34,273 bases of DNA from Elusimicrobiota bacterium (GCA_016218625.1 JACRDL010000036.1:1-34273); one strand, 5' to 3'. Numbered from the stretch's first letter, positions 8,105 through 16,652 are shown. The notes: generated from the letters alone by a model not told the origin. Made by a program: numbers and translations.

Positions 8105-10591
8105 TTATTTGCTGAAAATGACGTCAATTTTCCTCTTATCGGAAACCAATTTATTTTTTTGGTCGTCGGTAAGCAGATAAGCGTAAAATATATCCGAGTC
8201 CTGTTCTGTCGCCGCCGCCTCAACAATACATCTGAATTTTTTCTCCGGTTCATTCATTTTCAGGTATATCCAACTGTTTTTTATGTCCTTGCTTTTAATC
8301 AGGTATTTTGCCCATTGTTCCAGCCGGATAATTTTTTCTATGTTTGATAACGAGCCGAAAATATTTTCATCTTTGTAGCCCGGCTGTCTTTTTTCCTGAA
8401 TTGAAACAAGCGTATTGACAATATCGTTGAGTATTATGTATGTTCCTTTTTCCCATTTCAGTTTAACTTCGTTATTCCGTTTTTCGGCGGAGAAATTACC
8501 GTAATTCAAATTCTCAAATTTGTAGTTTAATTCCAATTTTCTCTGATTAGCAGCGACTCTACCGGATTGTTTGATTTTAGAAACATCCGCCGATGTAATC
8601 TTTTGTGCCGATGCCGGCTTTTCAACCAGTTTTTTTGTCTTATTTTTTGCTGTTTTGTATGATGTTTGTTTTTTGGAAAGTTTGCCGATTATATCTTTTC
8701 TTGATGCAAGCGAAACCCCGCCATACAAAAAGAAACGCTGTCCCATAAGAGGATAATCACGGGAAGACAGCAGCTCCAAACACTCCGTTTTTTTGTTATG
8801 CCGATTTCTGTCTTCAAAAGGAATGTCCGTTTTGATTTTTATGCTATCAGTATTTTTATACCATGTTTCAAAATTCAGATTCCGTGTAACCGGTACCTCA
8901 AACAGGAAATCCAATAGGCGCGAATTTTCCTCTTTCAACACGGTGAAAATGCATCCCCATTTTTGTATCTGATTGAGTTTGTGGTATTGAGGTTCGTATT
9001 CCGCAACTTTCGGATAATGCATATCCCACCAGCCGAGGAATTCGGCGCTCTGAAAGTTCGGTTTTGTTTCTTTCCCTGGGAAAAGCGGATTTGACGAAGC
9101 CGCGTAAACCCGCGTTGCCGTCGGAGCGAATAACAGTTTGTTGCCGTAAATCTCAAAACCCTCCTGTCTTAAGCCAAACCACAGACGTGTCTTGGAAAGT
9201 TTTACAAAATCAGCCCAGTAAAGTTTTGGAACTTTTATTTCCGACATAGTTCTAAACCCGGTGATGTAATTTTTCGGAGCCAGTTCTTTGTAATCAAGCG
9301 CCCATAGTTTCGCGGTTAAGTCGGTGTAAAACAGTATCATTCCCGTCGGGCTACCCTGAAGCAATCCGTCGTAACGGGCATATTGATAGGAATTTTTCAT
9401 TTCAATATGTTGAAGCAGGTCGTCAAAACGGTGCCCGCCGGGTTCTTTGGAACTGGCAAATTTTCTGCGCATAATCAAAAACGGCTCAAGAGCAAACTGC
9501 TTTTTTATTTTTTCGGCAGAAGAAATAATCTTATCGGTAAAAGAATCTATCAAAGCGTTTAGTTCTTTATCCTGCGGATTAACAAACTGCACATCCTTTT
9601 TTGAGACCCTCAATAAATCATCCGATATGCCGGCATAATTAATCCCCGTGTCCAGCGAAAAACCAATATGGGCTTCCTGTTCCGACGGTTTTATATATGG
9701 TATTTTCTTGCGAATGTCATCTAATACTTGTGATTTTGCGACGGTACCTGATGATATCGCCTTTCTTAATTTTTTATCATTTCTGATAAGTTCTTCGTAC
9801 TTTTGATTTATAAAATTTTCATAATCATTTCTGTATTGTTTTTCTTTTTCTTTGCCAAATGGCATATTGTATGCCTGATATAAAGCTGCTATATCCTCTA
9901 AAAACAGCGAGCGGTCGCTGTTGTCGGAGTATTTCCGGCCACCGAAAACAACACTCTTTTCTTTCCACTGTACTTTTGTAATGTCATCTGTTTTACCTTC
10001 GGCAAAATCCTTAAAATCATCAAGCGTCTTTATTTCTTTTTCAAAATAATTGTATTCGTCAGAAAATATCCGCTTGTCAGAAACCGTTTTAATATAAAAA
10101 ATATTCAATAAACCTGAAGAAAAATCAACGGAGTATTCAAATATATGGACGGATTTTGGGACCGAGTTTGTTTCAGCAAATTTTTTATCTATGATGTTTC
10201 CGACAAGCGATTTCTCATCGGATTTGCCACGCTGCACGATAACTATACAGTCGTTACCGTCAATATACTTTATCCTGCCCGGTGAAATTTCTTTTTCAAT
10301 ACTACTCTTTAAGTACGGGTATCTCATCGGTAGGTCATTTTGCAGAATATCGGATGCTTTATCCGACGGAATGTTCAATTGCGACACCAATCCGTATAAT
10401 GCCCAATCTAACAGTTGTTCGTTTTTTTCATCTGCCGCAAGGGTTTCATAAAAAGAAAGCAATTCTGAAATATCTATACTGAAATTTTTTTGGTTTGTTA
10501 TCTTTTGAGAAGAAAAACGCGGTTCCACAGCACAAGTATTTGCCACAGGTAATATGAATATTAGGGAGGTAATTAAAAAAAGTTTTGTCAA
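8105..10591 (-). CDS. Large exported protein of unknown function
   Basis: 828 aa, not recognised. The start is TTG, 7 nt after the mutL stop, with AGGAAG about 10 nt upstream. Residues 1-21 (MTKLFLITSLIFILPVANTCA) form a clear type I signal peptide with a likely cut after CA. No lipobox or later membrane helix is evident. The mature protein is Lys- and aromatic-rich, without repeats. A basic, low-complexity linker around residues 645-690 (KKQTSYKTAKNKTKKLVEK) separates a large N-terminal part from a roughly 140-residue C-terminal part. The stretch GWWDMHYPKVAEYEPQYHKL is distinctive but I cannot place it. The protein is probably periplasmic or outer-membrane associated. Position between mutL and smc gives no clear functional link. 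Confidence 0.7.
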   Translation of the reverse strand: MTKLFLITSLIFILPVANTCAVEPRFSSQKITNQKNFSIDISELLSFYETLAADEKNEQLLDWALYGLVSQLNIPSDKASDILQNDLPMRYPYLKSSIEKEISPGRIKYIDGNDCIVIVQRGKSDEKSLVGNIIDKKFAETNSVPKSVHIFEYSVDFSSGLLNIFYIKTVSDKRIFSDEYNYFEKEIKTLDDFKDFAEGKTDDITKVQWKEKSVVFGGRKYSDNSDRSLFLEDIAALYQAYNMPFGKEKEKQYRNDYENFINQKYEELIRNDKKLRKAISSGTVAKSQVLDDIRKKIPYIKPSEQEAHIGFSLDTGINYAGISDDLLRVSKKDVQFVNPQDKELNALIDSFTDKIISSAEKIKKQFALEPFLIMRRKFASSKEPGGHRFDDLLQHIEMKNSYQYARYDGLLQGSPTGMILFYTDLTAKLWALDYKELAPKNYITGFRTMSEIKVPKLYWADFVKLSKTRLWFGLRQEGFEIYGNKLLFAPTATRVYAASSNPLFPGKETKPNFQSAEFLGWWDMHYPKVAEYEPQYHKLNQIQKWGCIFTVLKEENSRLLDFLFEVPVTRNLNFETWYKNTDSIKIKTDIPFEDRNRHNKKTECLELLSSRDYPLMGQRFFLYGGVSLASRKDIIGKLSKKQTSYKTAKNKTKKLVEKPASAQKITSADVSKIKQSGRVAANQRKLELNYKFENLNYGNFSAEKRNNEVKLKWEKGTYIILNDIVNTLVSIQEKRQPGYKDENIFGSLSNIEKIIRLEQWAKYLIKSKDIKNSWIYLKMNEPEKKFRCIVEAAATEQDSDIFYAYLLTDDQKNKLVSDKRKIDVIFSK

Positions 10592-10598
10592 TTACTTT

Positions 10599-12272
10599 TT
10601 ACTTCCTTAAAAACTTTCTGTCAAGTTCCTCTTTTGCGATTTTGATAATTGTCGGTCTTCCGTGAGGGCAGGTGTAGGGATTTTCCAATGCAAATAATTC
10701 TTCCAAAAGTTTTATTGCCTCCGCATCCGACAGTTTGTCGCCCGATTTTATGGCGGTTTTGCAGGCGGTTTTTATTATATCGTCAAGCAGCGTGTTTGAT
10801 GTCTCGCTTATTTCTCCGACTTTTTTCTTCCTTATTATTTCGTTGATTATATCTGCGATAACGACGGTCTCGCCGATAATGGCCGGAACCGATTTAACAG
10901 CATATGAATTTTTGCCAAATTCTTCAATGATAAAACCGATTTTTTCCAAACGGTCTTTTAATGTGGAAAGTATATCAAACTCTTTGGGTGACATTTCAAT
11001 ATTTAAGGGTATAAGTAAATTTTGCACGGGCAGATTTTTTTTATCAATGCTTTTCTTAAATTTTTCATAAAGAATTTTTTCCTGTGCGGCGTGCTGGTCA
11101 ACAATAAAAAGATTTTCATAATCCTTTGCCAGTATGTATAATTCAAAAATTCTTCCGATGTGCCGCAATGCCGGTTTTTTTTCTATAAATTGAGATTGTT
11201 TTTCTTTTGCGATATATTCAGTCGGTTGCGTTGAAATGCGTTCATCCGATTTTTGATACGGCGTATATGAAATTTCAGGTATCGTTTCTTTTGTAACAAT
11301 GTGATTCCGTATTGTCTGATAAATCAAAGAGTAAATCGCTCCCTCGTCCTTAAATTTAATTTCCCTTTTCGTCGGATGAACGTTTACATCAATTATATCA
11401 GGTTTGATTTCAAACGCTAAAAAAACCGCAGGATTTTCATTTCCATTCAAAAATTCGCTATAACCATTTTTAACGGCACTTAGAATCATTCTGGAGTTTA
11501 TAGGTCTTTTATTAACCGAGATGAAAATTCTGTTTCTGCTTAAAAATTTTATTTCGGATTTGCTTATAAAACCGTAAATTGAGATTTTTTCATGTTGCAG
11601 GTTCAGTTTAATAAGTTCAGTAAGGAAAACATTGCCGAAAATTTGCGCTATGCGGATTTTTAAGTTGGTTGCCGGAGAATAAGAAAAAAGTTCTTTACCG
11701 TCAGATGTTAAAGAAAATGCGATATTAAAATTAACCGCCGCATAATCCGTTAAAATAGAAATTATTTTATTTTTTTCGGTGTTGTCAGATTTAAGAAATT
11801 TCAGCCGTGCGGGAATATTCTGAAAAATATTTTTTACCTCAACCGTTGTTCCGCCGGGACAACCTTTGTCCTGCAAATTTGCTAATTTGCCGTCTTTAAT
11901 TTCCAGCAAAAAACCCGTTTTTGTATCCGGCGGTTTTGTGGTGATTAACATTGTAGAAACAGATGCTATTGAAGGCAATGCTTCGCCTCTGAAACCCATA
12001 GTATGGATTTTATCCAAATCCGTTATGTCGGAAATTTTGCTTGTTGAGTGTCTTTCAATAGACAACACTGCATCTTCTTTTGACATTCCACAGCCGTCAT
12101 CCGAAACGGATATGAGTTCCCTGCCGCTGTTTTTTATTTTAACCGCTATGTTTTTTGCGCCGGCATCCAGAGAGTTTTCAACAAGTTCTTTTACGACGGA
12201 AGCGGGTCTTTCAATTACTTCGCCTGCGGCAATTTTGTTTATCAAATCTAACGAGAGAACTTTTATCTTCAT
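10599..12272 (-). CDS. mutL: DNA mismatch repair protein MutL (endonuclease type)
   Basis: The ATG at 12272 begins MKIKVLSLDLINKIAAGEVIERPASVVKEL, the standard start of MutL (557 aa). An in-frame reading 33 codons longer runs through a repeat and is rejected. The GHKL ATPase shows ENSLDAGA, DDGCGM and GFRGEALPSI. The C-terminal domain has the zinc-binding endonuclease motif DQHAAQEKILYE (DQHA-x2-E-x4-E), ACKTAIKSGD and CPHGRP, so this MutL should nick DNA itself, as expected in bacteria without MutH. It is encoded in the same direction as mutS, with a PilZ gene between them. No Shine-Dalgarno is visible; a repeat ends 5 nt before the ATG. Confidence 0.96.
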   Translation of the reverse strand: MKIKVLSLDLINKIAAGEVIERPASVVKELVENSLDAGAKNIAVKIKNSGRELISVSDDGCGMSKEDAVLSIERHSTSKISDITDLDKIHTMGFRGEALPSIASVSTMLITTKPPDTKTGFLLEIKDGKLANLQDKGCPGGTTVEVKNIFQNIPARLKFLKSDNTEKNKIISILTDYAAVNFNIAFSLTSDGKELFSYSPATNLKIRIAQIFGNVFLTELIKLNLQHEKISIYGFISKSEIKFLSRNRIFISVNKRPINSRMILSAVKNGYSEFLNGNENPAVFLAFEIKPDIIDVNVHPTKREIKFKDEGAIYSLIYQTIRNHIVTKETIPEISYTPYQKSDERISTQPTEYIAKEKQSQFIEKKPALRHIGRIFELYILAKDYENLFIVDQHAAQEKILYEKFKKSIDKKNLPVQNLLIPLNIEMSPKEFDILSTLKDRLEKIGFIIEEFGKNSYAVKSVPAIIGETVVIADIINEIIRKKKVGEISETSNTLLDDIIKTACKTAIKSGDKLSDAEAIKLLEELFALENPYTCPHGRPTIIKIAKEELDRKFLRK

Positions 12273-12277
12273 ACTAA

Positions 12278-12365
12278 TCACGGAACAGACACAGAACAAG
12301 ACACGGAATGGACACGGAAAGTTCTGCTTCAGTTCTGTGTGTGAGTTCCGAGTCAGTTCCGTGCT
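12278..12365 (-). repeat. CACGGAAC-type repeat upstream of mutL
   Basis: Reverse-complement near-copy of 7763-7851, about 85 bp. It fills the 95-bp gap between the PilZ gene and mutL almost completely. Confidence 0.85.
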
Positions 12366-12367
12366 CT

Positions 12368-12808
12368 TCAATAATGTCCTTTTGCAATTCTCTGACAGTG
12401 CTCAAAATAACTGCATCCATATCTACAAATCGGTTTTTCACCGAGAAGAATTCTTGTTTCGCAGGAGTCAAAATTATCAGCCATTTTATTTATCACATCA
12501 GCAAGTTCTTTTTTAAGATTCAAAAACTGAACACCTAAAATATAGGAACCCTCTTTGTTTTCTACTCTTACGATATTACTTTTAACATTGTCAATTTTCA
12601 GGTCTTTTAAGTCAAAAGAAATTAAAATATTTTTACCGACGGTCAGCGGCGAAAAAGTTAAAAGCGCCATTCCGCCTGCCGAAAGATTTACCATAATTGC
12701 AGGACTTGATATTCCGGTTTTTGAACCCCGAATGCGCATTAAAACAGGTTTTATCAGATGATATAGAACTGGGAATCTTTTGGATTTTCTTTTTTCAGCG
12801 TCGTTCAC
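12368..12808 (-). CDS. PilZ-domain protein with C-terminal cysteine cluster
   Basis: 146 aa with GTG start; GGAG lies 6 nt upstream, at the edge of a repeat. Residues 7-11 (RKSKR) give the RxxxR motif and 41-46 (NLSAGG) the [D/N]xSxxG motif that together bind cyclic-di-GMP in PilZ domains; GVQF at 92-95 is the usual last strand. This predicts a c-di-GMP sensor in the cytoplasm. The tail (about 105-146) is not part of PilZ: four cysteines at 116, 128, 132 and 138 (C-x11-C-x3-C-x5-C) suggest a metal or Fe-S site. Target unknown. Location between mutS and mutL looks accidental. Confidence 0.85.
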   Translation of the reverse strand: MNDAEKRKSKRFPVLYHLIKPVLMRIRGSKTGISSPAIMVNLSAGGMALLTFSPLTVGKNILISFDLKDLKIDNVKSNIVRVENKEGSYILGVQFLNLKKELADVINKMADNFDSCETRILLGEKPICRYGCSYFEHCQRIAKGHY

Positions 12809-12821
12809 TTATTCTCCATTC

Positions 12822-12865
12822 GGTCGCTTTTGGCGACCTCACCCCTGACTAAAGTCAGGGGCTAC
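12822..12865 (-). repeat. Double-hairpin palindromic repeat between mutS and the PilZ gene
   Basis: Two adjacent palindromes: CCCCTGACT/AGTCAGGGG (12842-12861) and GGTCGC/GCGACC (12822-12838), with GTAG at the minus-strand 5' edge. It resembles 22926-22978, which has the same GTAG edge and a CGCCAAAAGCG centre. The mutS stop codon TAG (12864-12862) is part of the GTAG edge. Confidence 0.8.
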
Positions 12866-15519
12866 AATTTTTTTTTCCATTCGTAAATTTTCTTTAGTGC
12901 ATCTAATGGTTTCAACTCATCCGGATTGGTTTTTTCAATTTCATCAAGTATGGGTGATTTTGTAAGAATTTTTTCATCCGGCGGAATAAAAAGTTCCTGC
13001 TGTCGGGAATTTTTCTTATTGTAATTTTTCTCAAAAAAGGCAAGAAGTTCTTCCGACCTGTCAATTACTTTTTTCGGCAGTCCCGCTATTTTTGCTACAT
13101 GTATTCCGTAAGATTTATCGGCAGAGCCATCAATAATTTTGTGAAGAAAAAGAACATCCTCTTTCCATTCTTTAACCGCCACGCTTAAATTGATTATTTC
13201 ACCATGAATATCGGCAAGTTCCGTCAATTCAAAATAGTGTGTTGCAAAAAGTACTTTGGCGCCGAGAGGTTTCAAATATTCAATCGTCGCCCATGCGATG
13301 GAAAGTCCGTCAAAAGTGGAAGTTCCCCTCCCGACCTCATCCAAAAGAATAAAACTTTTTTTTGTTGCATTATCTAAAATGTTTGAAACCTCTTTCATCT
13401 CAACCATAAATGTTGATTCGCCTTGTGTCAGACGGTCAGAAGCCCCTATTCTAGTAAATATCGCATCAACAATTCCTATTTCCGCTTCCTTTGCCGGCAC
13501 AAAACTTCCCATCTGCGCCATAATAATAATAAGTGCCGTCTGTCGTAAATAAGTTGACTTGCCCGACATATTCGGTCCGGTGATTATAGCGATTCTTTTT
13601 TCGTTATCAAGTAAAATATCATTCGGTACGAATTGTCCGCCCAAAATTTTTTCTATAACAGGATGCCGTCCATCGGTAATTTTTATAATTGAAGAGGAAT
13701 TTACACTCGGTCTTATGTATCTGTTTTCGGATGCAAGTTCCGCCAGTGACGAAAACATATCAATACCTGAGATTGCTTTTGCATTGGTCTGTATTATTTC
13801 AATATCCCGCATAATTTCTTGGCGGATTTTCAGGAATATCTCATATTCAAGTGCGGATATTTTTTCTTCCGCCCCAAAAATCATGGATTCTTTTTGTTTA
13901 AGGGCTTCGGTAATAAACCTTTCCCCGTTTGCGATGGTCTGTTTTCTTATATAATCCTGCGGCGTCTTATCAAGGTTGGCTTTCGTAATTTCAATAAAAT
14001 ATCCAAAGACGGAATTGAACCTCACTTTCAGTGACTGTATCTGTGTTCTTTGTTTTTCCTCCGACTCAAATTTTGCAATCCAGTCCTTTGCATTTTTAGA
14101 GATAAATTTTAATTCGTCAAGGTCGCCGTTGTATCCGGCTTTTATAAGTCCGCCTTCTTTAACGGTTGCCGGCGGTTCGTTCACTATTGATTTTTCAATA
14201 GTGCTTACAACACCATCCACCGTTTTTAAGTCGGAAAAATAATTTTTTATAATTTCCGAACTGCCTAAAAAATCAGATGATTTAATCGCTTCCGAGATTT
14301 TATTTTTTATCAGAGGTATCACCATTAAACTTTTTTTAAGTGCAACCAAATCCCTGCCGTTTGCCGTCTGTGCGGAAATTCTTGAAAGCAACCTTTCTAT
14401 ATCCTGGCAGTTTTTTAATATCTCCCGTATTTCCAAACGCAAAAGTCCGTTTGTGATAAAAAACTCAACTGCATCCTGTCTGAAGGATACATTTTTTATA
14501 TCCAATAGCGGCTCCAGAATTGACTTTCTTAAAAGGCGCGCACCCATTGCTGTAACCGTTTTGTCCATTATTTCAAAAAGCGAACCGGTTCTGTTACCAG
14601 ATGAAATTCCCCCTACAAGTTCAAGATTTTTTATTACCAATTCATCCAGGGACATAAAATCATTGTCGGTAATTTTCCTGATTTTCTTTACATTAGTTAA
14701 CACATCCGGCTGCGTTTTTTCTATGTAAGAAATAACCGCAGAACAAACAATTTTGATATTTTTATCCCACAGGGATTCCTCCCGTGGGGACTCCCTGTGG
14801 TCGCTTCGGTCATTTTCCGCATCTGTGATTTTAAACTTTAATAAAGTATCTCCGGCAATTTCCGGAGAAAAGTTTATATCGTCCATAAAAGTTAAAACCG
14901 TTTTTTCTTTTTTTATTATTTTTATAAGATTTGTATTTTCCTGCTCGGATTTTGGAAGAATTATTTCAGAAGGAGTGTATTTCGCAAGATACATATTTAA
15001 TTTTCTATAGTGTTGGTCGTCGGAGATTGACAGGTTGTAAAAATCGCCGGTTGAAACATCAATAAAGGCAACTGCAAAACTTTTTTCAGAAGGGTAAACC
15101 CCGTTAGAAATATCGTAGCACGATGTGCCACTTCTAACGGGGTAAATCGCGCACAAAAAATTATTTATTTTTGCTTCAAGAAGATTTTCTTCCAGAACAG
15201 TGCCCGATGTGATAACCCTGATAACCTCTCTTTTTACAAGTCCTTTTGACTTTGACGGGTCTTCCATCTGTTCGCATATTGCCACAGTGAAACCTTCTTT
15301 TATCAGTCGGGCGACATAGTATTTATAGGAGTGATAAGGCACGCCGCACATCGGCACATTCTGACGAGATGTAAGCGTTAGCCGTAAAACCTTTGAGGCC
15401 GTTTTCGCATCGTCGTCAAACATTTCGTAAAAATCGCCGAGCCGGAAAAATAAAATTGATTCTTTATGTTTGTTTTTTATCTGCTGGTACTGATTCATTA
15501 AAGGCGTGAGTTTTGACAT
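12862..15519 (-). CDS. mutS: DNA mismatch repair protein MutS with two palindrome-encoded insertions
   Basis: 885 aa, slightly longer than most bacterial MutS1. The mismatch-reading Phe-x-Glu is in GDFYEMF (residues 28-34), Walker A is GPNMSGKST and Walker B ILLDEVGRGTST; the C-terminal helix-turn-helix and short tail are present. Two segments have no counterpart in ordinary MutS and coincide with palindromic DNA: residues about 127-143 (PVRSGTSCYDISNGVYP) and about 235-253 (NDRSDHRESPREESLW). Both are in frame and fall at surface loops between well-conserved blocks (after NNFLCAIY; before KNIKIVCSAV), so the protein is probably active. The ATG follows a repeat by about 7 nt, without a Shine-Dalgarno. 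Confidence 0.96.
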   Translation of the reverse strand: MSKLTPLMNQYQQIKNKHKESILFFRLGDFYEMFDDDAKTASKVLRLTLTSRQNVPMCGVPYHSYKYYVARLIKEGFTVAICEQMEDPSKSKGLVKREVIRVITSGTVLEENLLEAKINNFLCAIYPVRSGTSCYDISNGVYPSEKSFAVAFIDVSTGDFYNLSISDDQHYRKLNMYLAKYTPSEIILPKSEQENTNLIKIIKKEKTVLTFMDDINFSPEIAGDTLLKFKITDAENDRSDHRESPREESLWDKNIKIVCSAVISYIEKTQPDVLTNVKKIRKITDNDFMSLDELVIKNLELVGGISSGNRTGSLFEIMDKTVTAMGARLLRKSILEPLLDIKNVSFRQDAVEFFITNGLLRLEIREILKNCQDIERLLSRISAQTANGRDLVALKKSLMVIPLIKNKISEAIKSSDFLGSSEIIKNYFSDLKTVDGVVSTIEKSIVNEPPATVKEGGLIKAGYNGDLDELKFISKNAKDWIAKFESEEKQRTQIQSLKVRFNSVFGYFIEITKANLDKTPQDYIRKQTIANGERFITEALKQKESMIFGAEEKISALEYEIFLKIRQEIMRDIEIIQTNAKAISGIDMFSSLAELASENRYIRPSVNSSSIIKITDGRHPVIEKILGGQFVPNDILLDNEKRIAIITGPNMSGKSTYLRQTALIIIMAQMGSFVPAKEAEIGIVDAIFTRIGASDRLTQGESTFMVEMKEVSNILDNATKKSFILLDEVGRGTSTFDGLSIAWATIEYLKPLGAKVLFATHYFELTELADIHGEIINLSVAVKEWKEDVLFLHKIIDGSADKSYGIHVAKIAGLPKKVIDRSEELLAFFEKNYNKKNSRQQELFIPPDEKILTKSPILDEIEKTNPDELKPLDALKKIYEWKKKL
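14767..14800 (-). repeat. In-frame palindromic repeat inside mutS (second)
   Basis: Arms CCACAGGGA (14767-14775) and TCCCTGTGG (14792-14800) around a GGGGAC-containing centre; the homologous insert probably extends to about 14815 with a GGTCGCTTCGGTC tail. Translated in frame as about 19 residues of MutS. Confidence 0.8.
15099..15142 (-). repeat. In-frame palindromic repeat inside mutS (first)
   Basis: Perfect 11-bp arms CCCCGTTAGAA (15099-15109) and TTCTAACGGGG (15132-15142), with an inner ATCGT/ACGAT hairpin. It belongs to the same family as 7924-7985. Translated in frame as about 16 extra MutS residues. Confidence 0.88.
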
Positions 15520-15526
15520 AAGATTT

Positions 15527-15560
15527 AATCTGTGTTAATCTGTGTAATCTGTGGTTAAAA
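15527..15560 (-). repeat. Short AATCTGTG direct repeats upstream of mutS
   Basis: Three tandem units (AATCTGTGTT, AATCTGTGT, AATCTGTGG) ending GGTTAA. This is half of the AACCACAGAT-type element seen at 19318-19458. It lies between the miaB stop and the mutS ATG, about 7 nt from the latter. Confidence 0.7.
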
Positions 15561-15569
15561 GTTGTTGTC

Positions 15570-16652
15570 CTAACTTGTTTTATTATAAAAAATTGTGTTT
15601 AATCTTGCAAGTCTTTCTTTTTTAACTGACATCGGCACATCGTCTTTCATATTAAATGCTTCCGTATTTTCTCTCGGTGAATACTTAAAATTGAATGCCT
15701 TTGTGAAACCGGCTTTTTTTATGATGTCCAGTGTTTGCTGAAAATCTTTTTCTGTCTCAGTGGGAAAGCCGACAATTATGTCGGTTGTAACGGCAACGCC
15801 CGGTATTCTATTCTTAAGTTTTTTAATAATTTTCAGATATTTTTCTCTGGTATATTTCCTGTTCATAAGTTTGAGAATTTTATTTGAACCGGACTGCACC
15901 GGAAGATGAATCTGTCGTGTGACCTTTTTACACGAAGCGATTGTGTTGATGATTTTGTCGGACATATCTTTCGGATGGCTGGTCATAAAACCAATTTTTT
16001 TTAATTGAGGAATTTTATTAAGTTCAATCATCAAATCGGAAAAATCAAACTTACCGGATTTATAACTATTTACATTTTGCCCGAGTAGGGTTATCTCGCT
16101 TCTGCCCTGTGAAATAAGTTTTTTTACATCGGCAAGTATGTCCTTTTTAGGTCTTGATATTTCAGGTCCTCGCACCAACGGCACTACACAATAAGAGCAG
16201 AAATTGGAACAGCCTTTTGTTATGGTTATGAATTCCGTTCCTAAGTTTTTGTAACCTCCGACTTCAGTCGGAGGTTTGGTTTTTGGTTTTTCCGGTGTTA
16301 TGTCAATTGCATCCTTTACTATTTCAGAAAAATTTTCTATTTCCGTTGCAAGAATGATTTTATCAATGTAGGGGAACTTTTTTTTAAGTTTTTCTTTCAG
16401 CCGTGAAGCAACGCAACCTGTCACAAAGATTTTTAACTTTGCATTTTTAATTTTTAATTGTTTCAATTCTCCGATAAAACTGAACGCTCTCTCTTCGGCA
16501 TGTTGCCTAACCGTGCAGGTGTTGGCAATAATTATGTCGGCTTTGCTTATATCGTTGCGTTTTTCATAACCCGTATTAATCAGTTTTTCGGACATAAAAT
16601 CCGAATCGGCAACATTCATCTGACATCCAAATGTTTTTAGGTAAAATCGCAT
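15570..16652 (-). CDS. miaB: tRNA-2-methylthio-N6-dimethylallyladenosine synthase MiaB, lacking TRAM domain
   Basis: A 360-aa methylthiotransferase, whereas MiaB is usually about 430-450 aa. Three cysteines of the N-terminal UPF0004 domain that hold the auxiliary cluster are C10 (FGCQMN), C46 (NTCTVR) and C80 (TGCVAS). The radical SAM motif C148-x3-C152-x2-C155 is in KGCSNFCSYC. Downstream blocks GQNVNSY, SHPKDM, HLPVQSGS, TTDIIVGFPTET and FKYSPR match MiaB. The protein stops at LNTIFYNKTS, where the TRAM RNA-binding domain should begin. PPTEVGGY (127-134) comes from a palindromic repeat, in a variable linker just before the radical SAM motif. It heads the mutS-mutL direction of transcription. 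Confidence 0.93.
   Translation of the reverse strand: MRFYLKTFGCQMNVADSDFMSEKLINTGYEKRNDISKADIIIANTCTVRQHAEERAFSFIGELKQLKIKNAKLKIFVTGCVASRLKEKLKKKFPYIDKIILATEIENFSEIVKDAIDITPEKPKTKPPTEVGGYKNLGTEFITITKGCSNFCSYCVVPLVRGPEISRPKKDILADVKKLISQGRSEITLLGQNVNSYKSGKFDFSDLMIELNKIPQLKKIGFMTSHPKDMSDKIINTIASCKKVTRQIHLPVQSGSNKILKLMNRKYTREKYLKIIKKLKNRIPGVAVTTDIIVGFPTETEKDFQQTLDIIKKAGFTKAFNFKYSPRENTEAFNMKDDVPMSVKKERLARLNTIFYNKTS
16254..16275 (-). repeat. In-frame palindromic repeat inside miaB
   Basis: A perfect inverted repeat, ACCTCCGACT / AGTCGGAGGT, with a 2-nt centre. Read in frame as KPPTEVGGY in the linker between the UPF0004 and radical SAM domains. Confidence 0.85.

Noticed and set aside
12273-12371. 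N-terminal extension of MutL by 33 residues
   Set aside because: The extra codons are the CACGGAAC repeat and do not resemble any MutL N-terminus. The protein starts at MKIKVLSLDLINKIAAGE.
11866-12516. Plus-strand reading of 216 codons opposite mutL
   Set aside because: It is antisense to conserved MutL codons and a repeat, has no ribosome binding site and a Ser/Phe-rich composition typical of mirrored coding sequence.
16440-16472. AT-rich AATTAAAAATT-like repeat inside miaB as another insertion
   Set aside because: The encoded QLKIKNAKLKIF aligns with ordinary MiaB residues without extra length, so it is normal coding sequence with biased codons.
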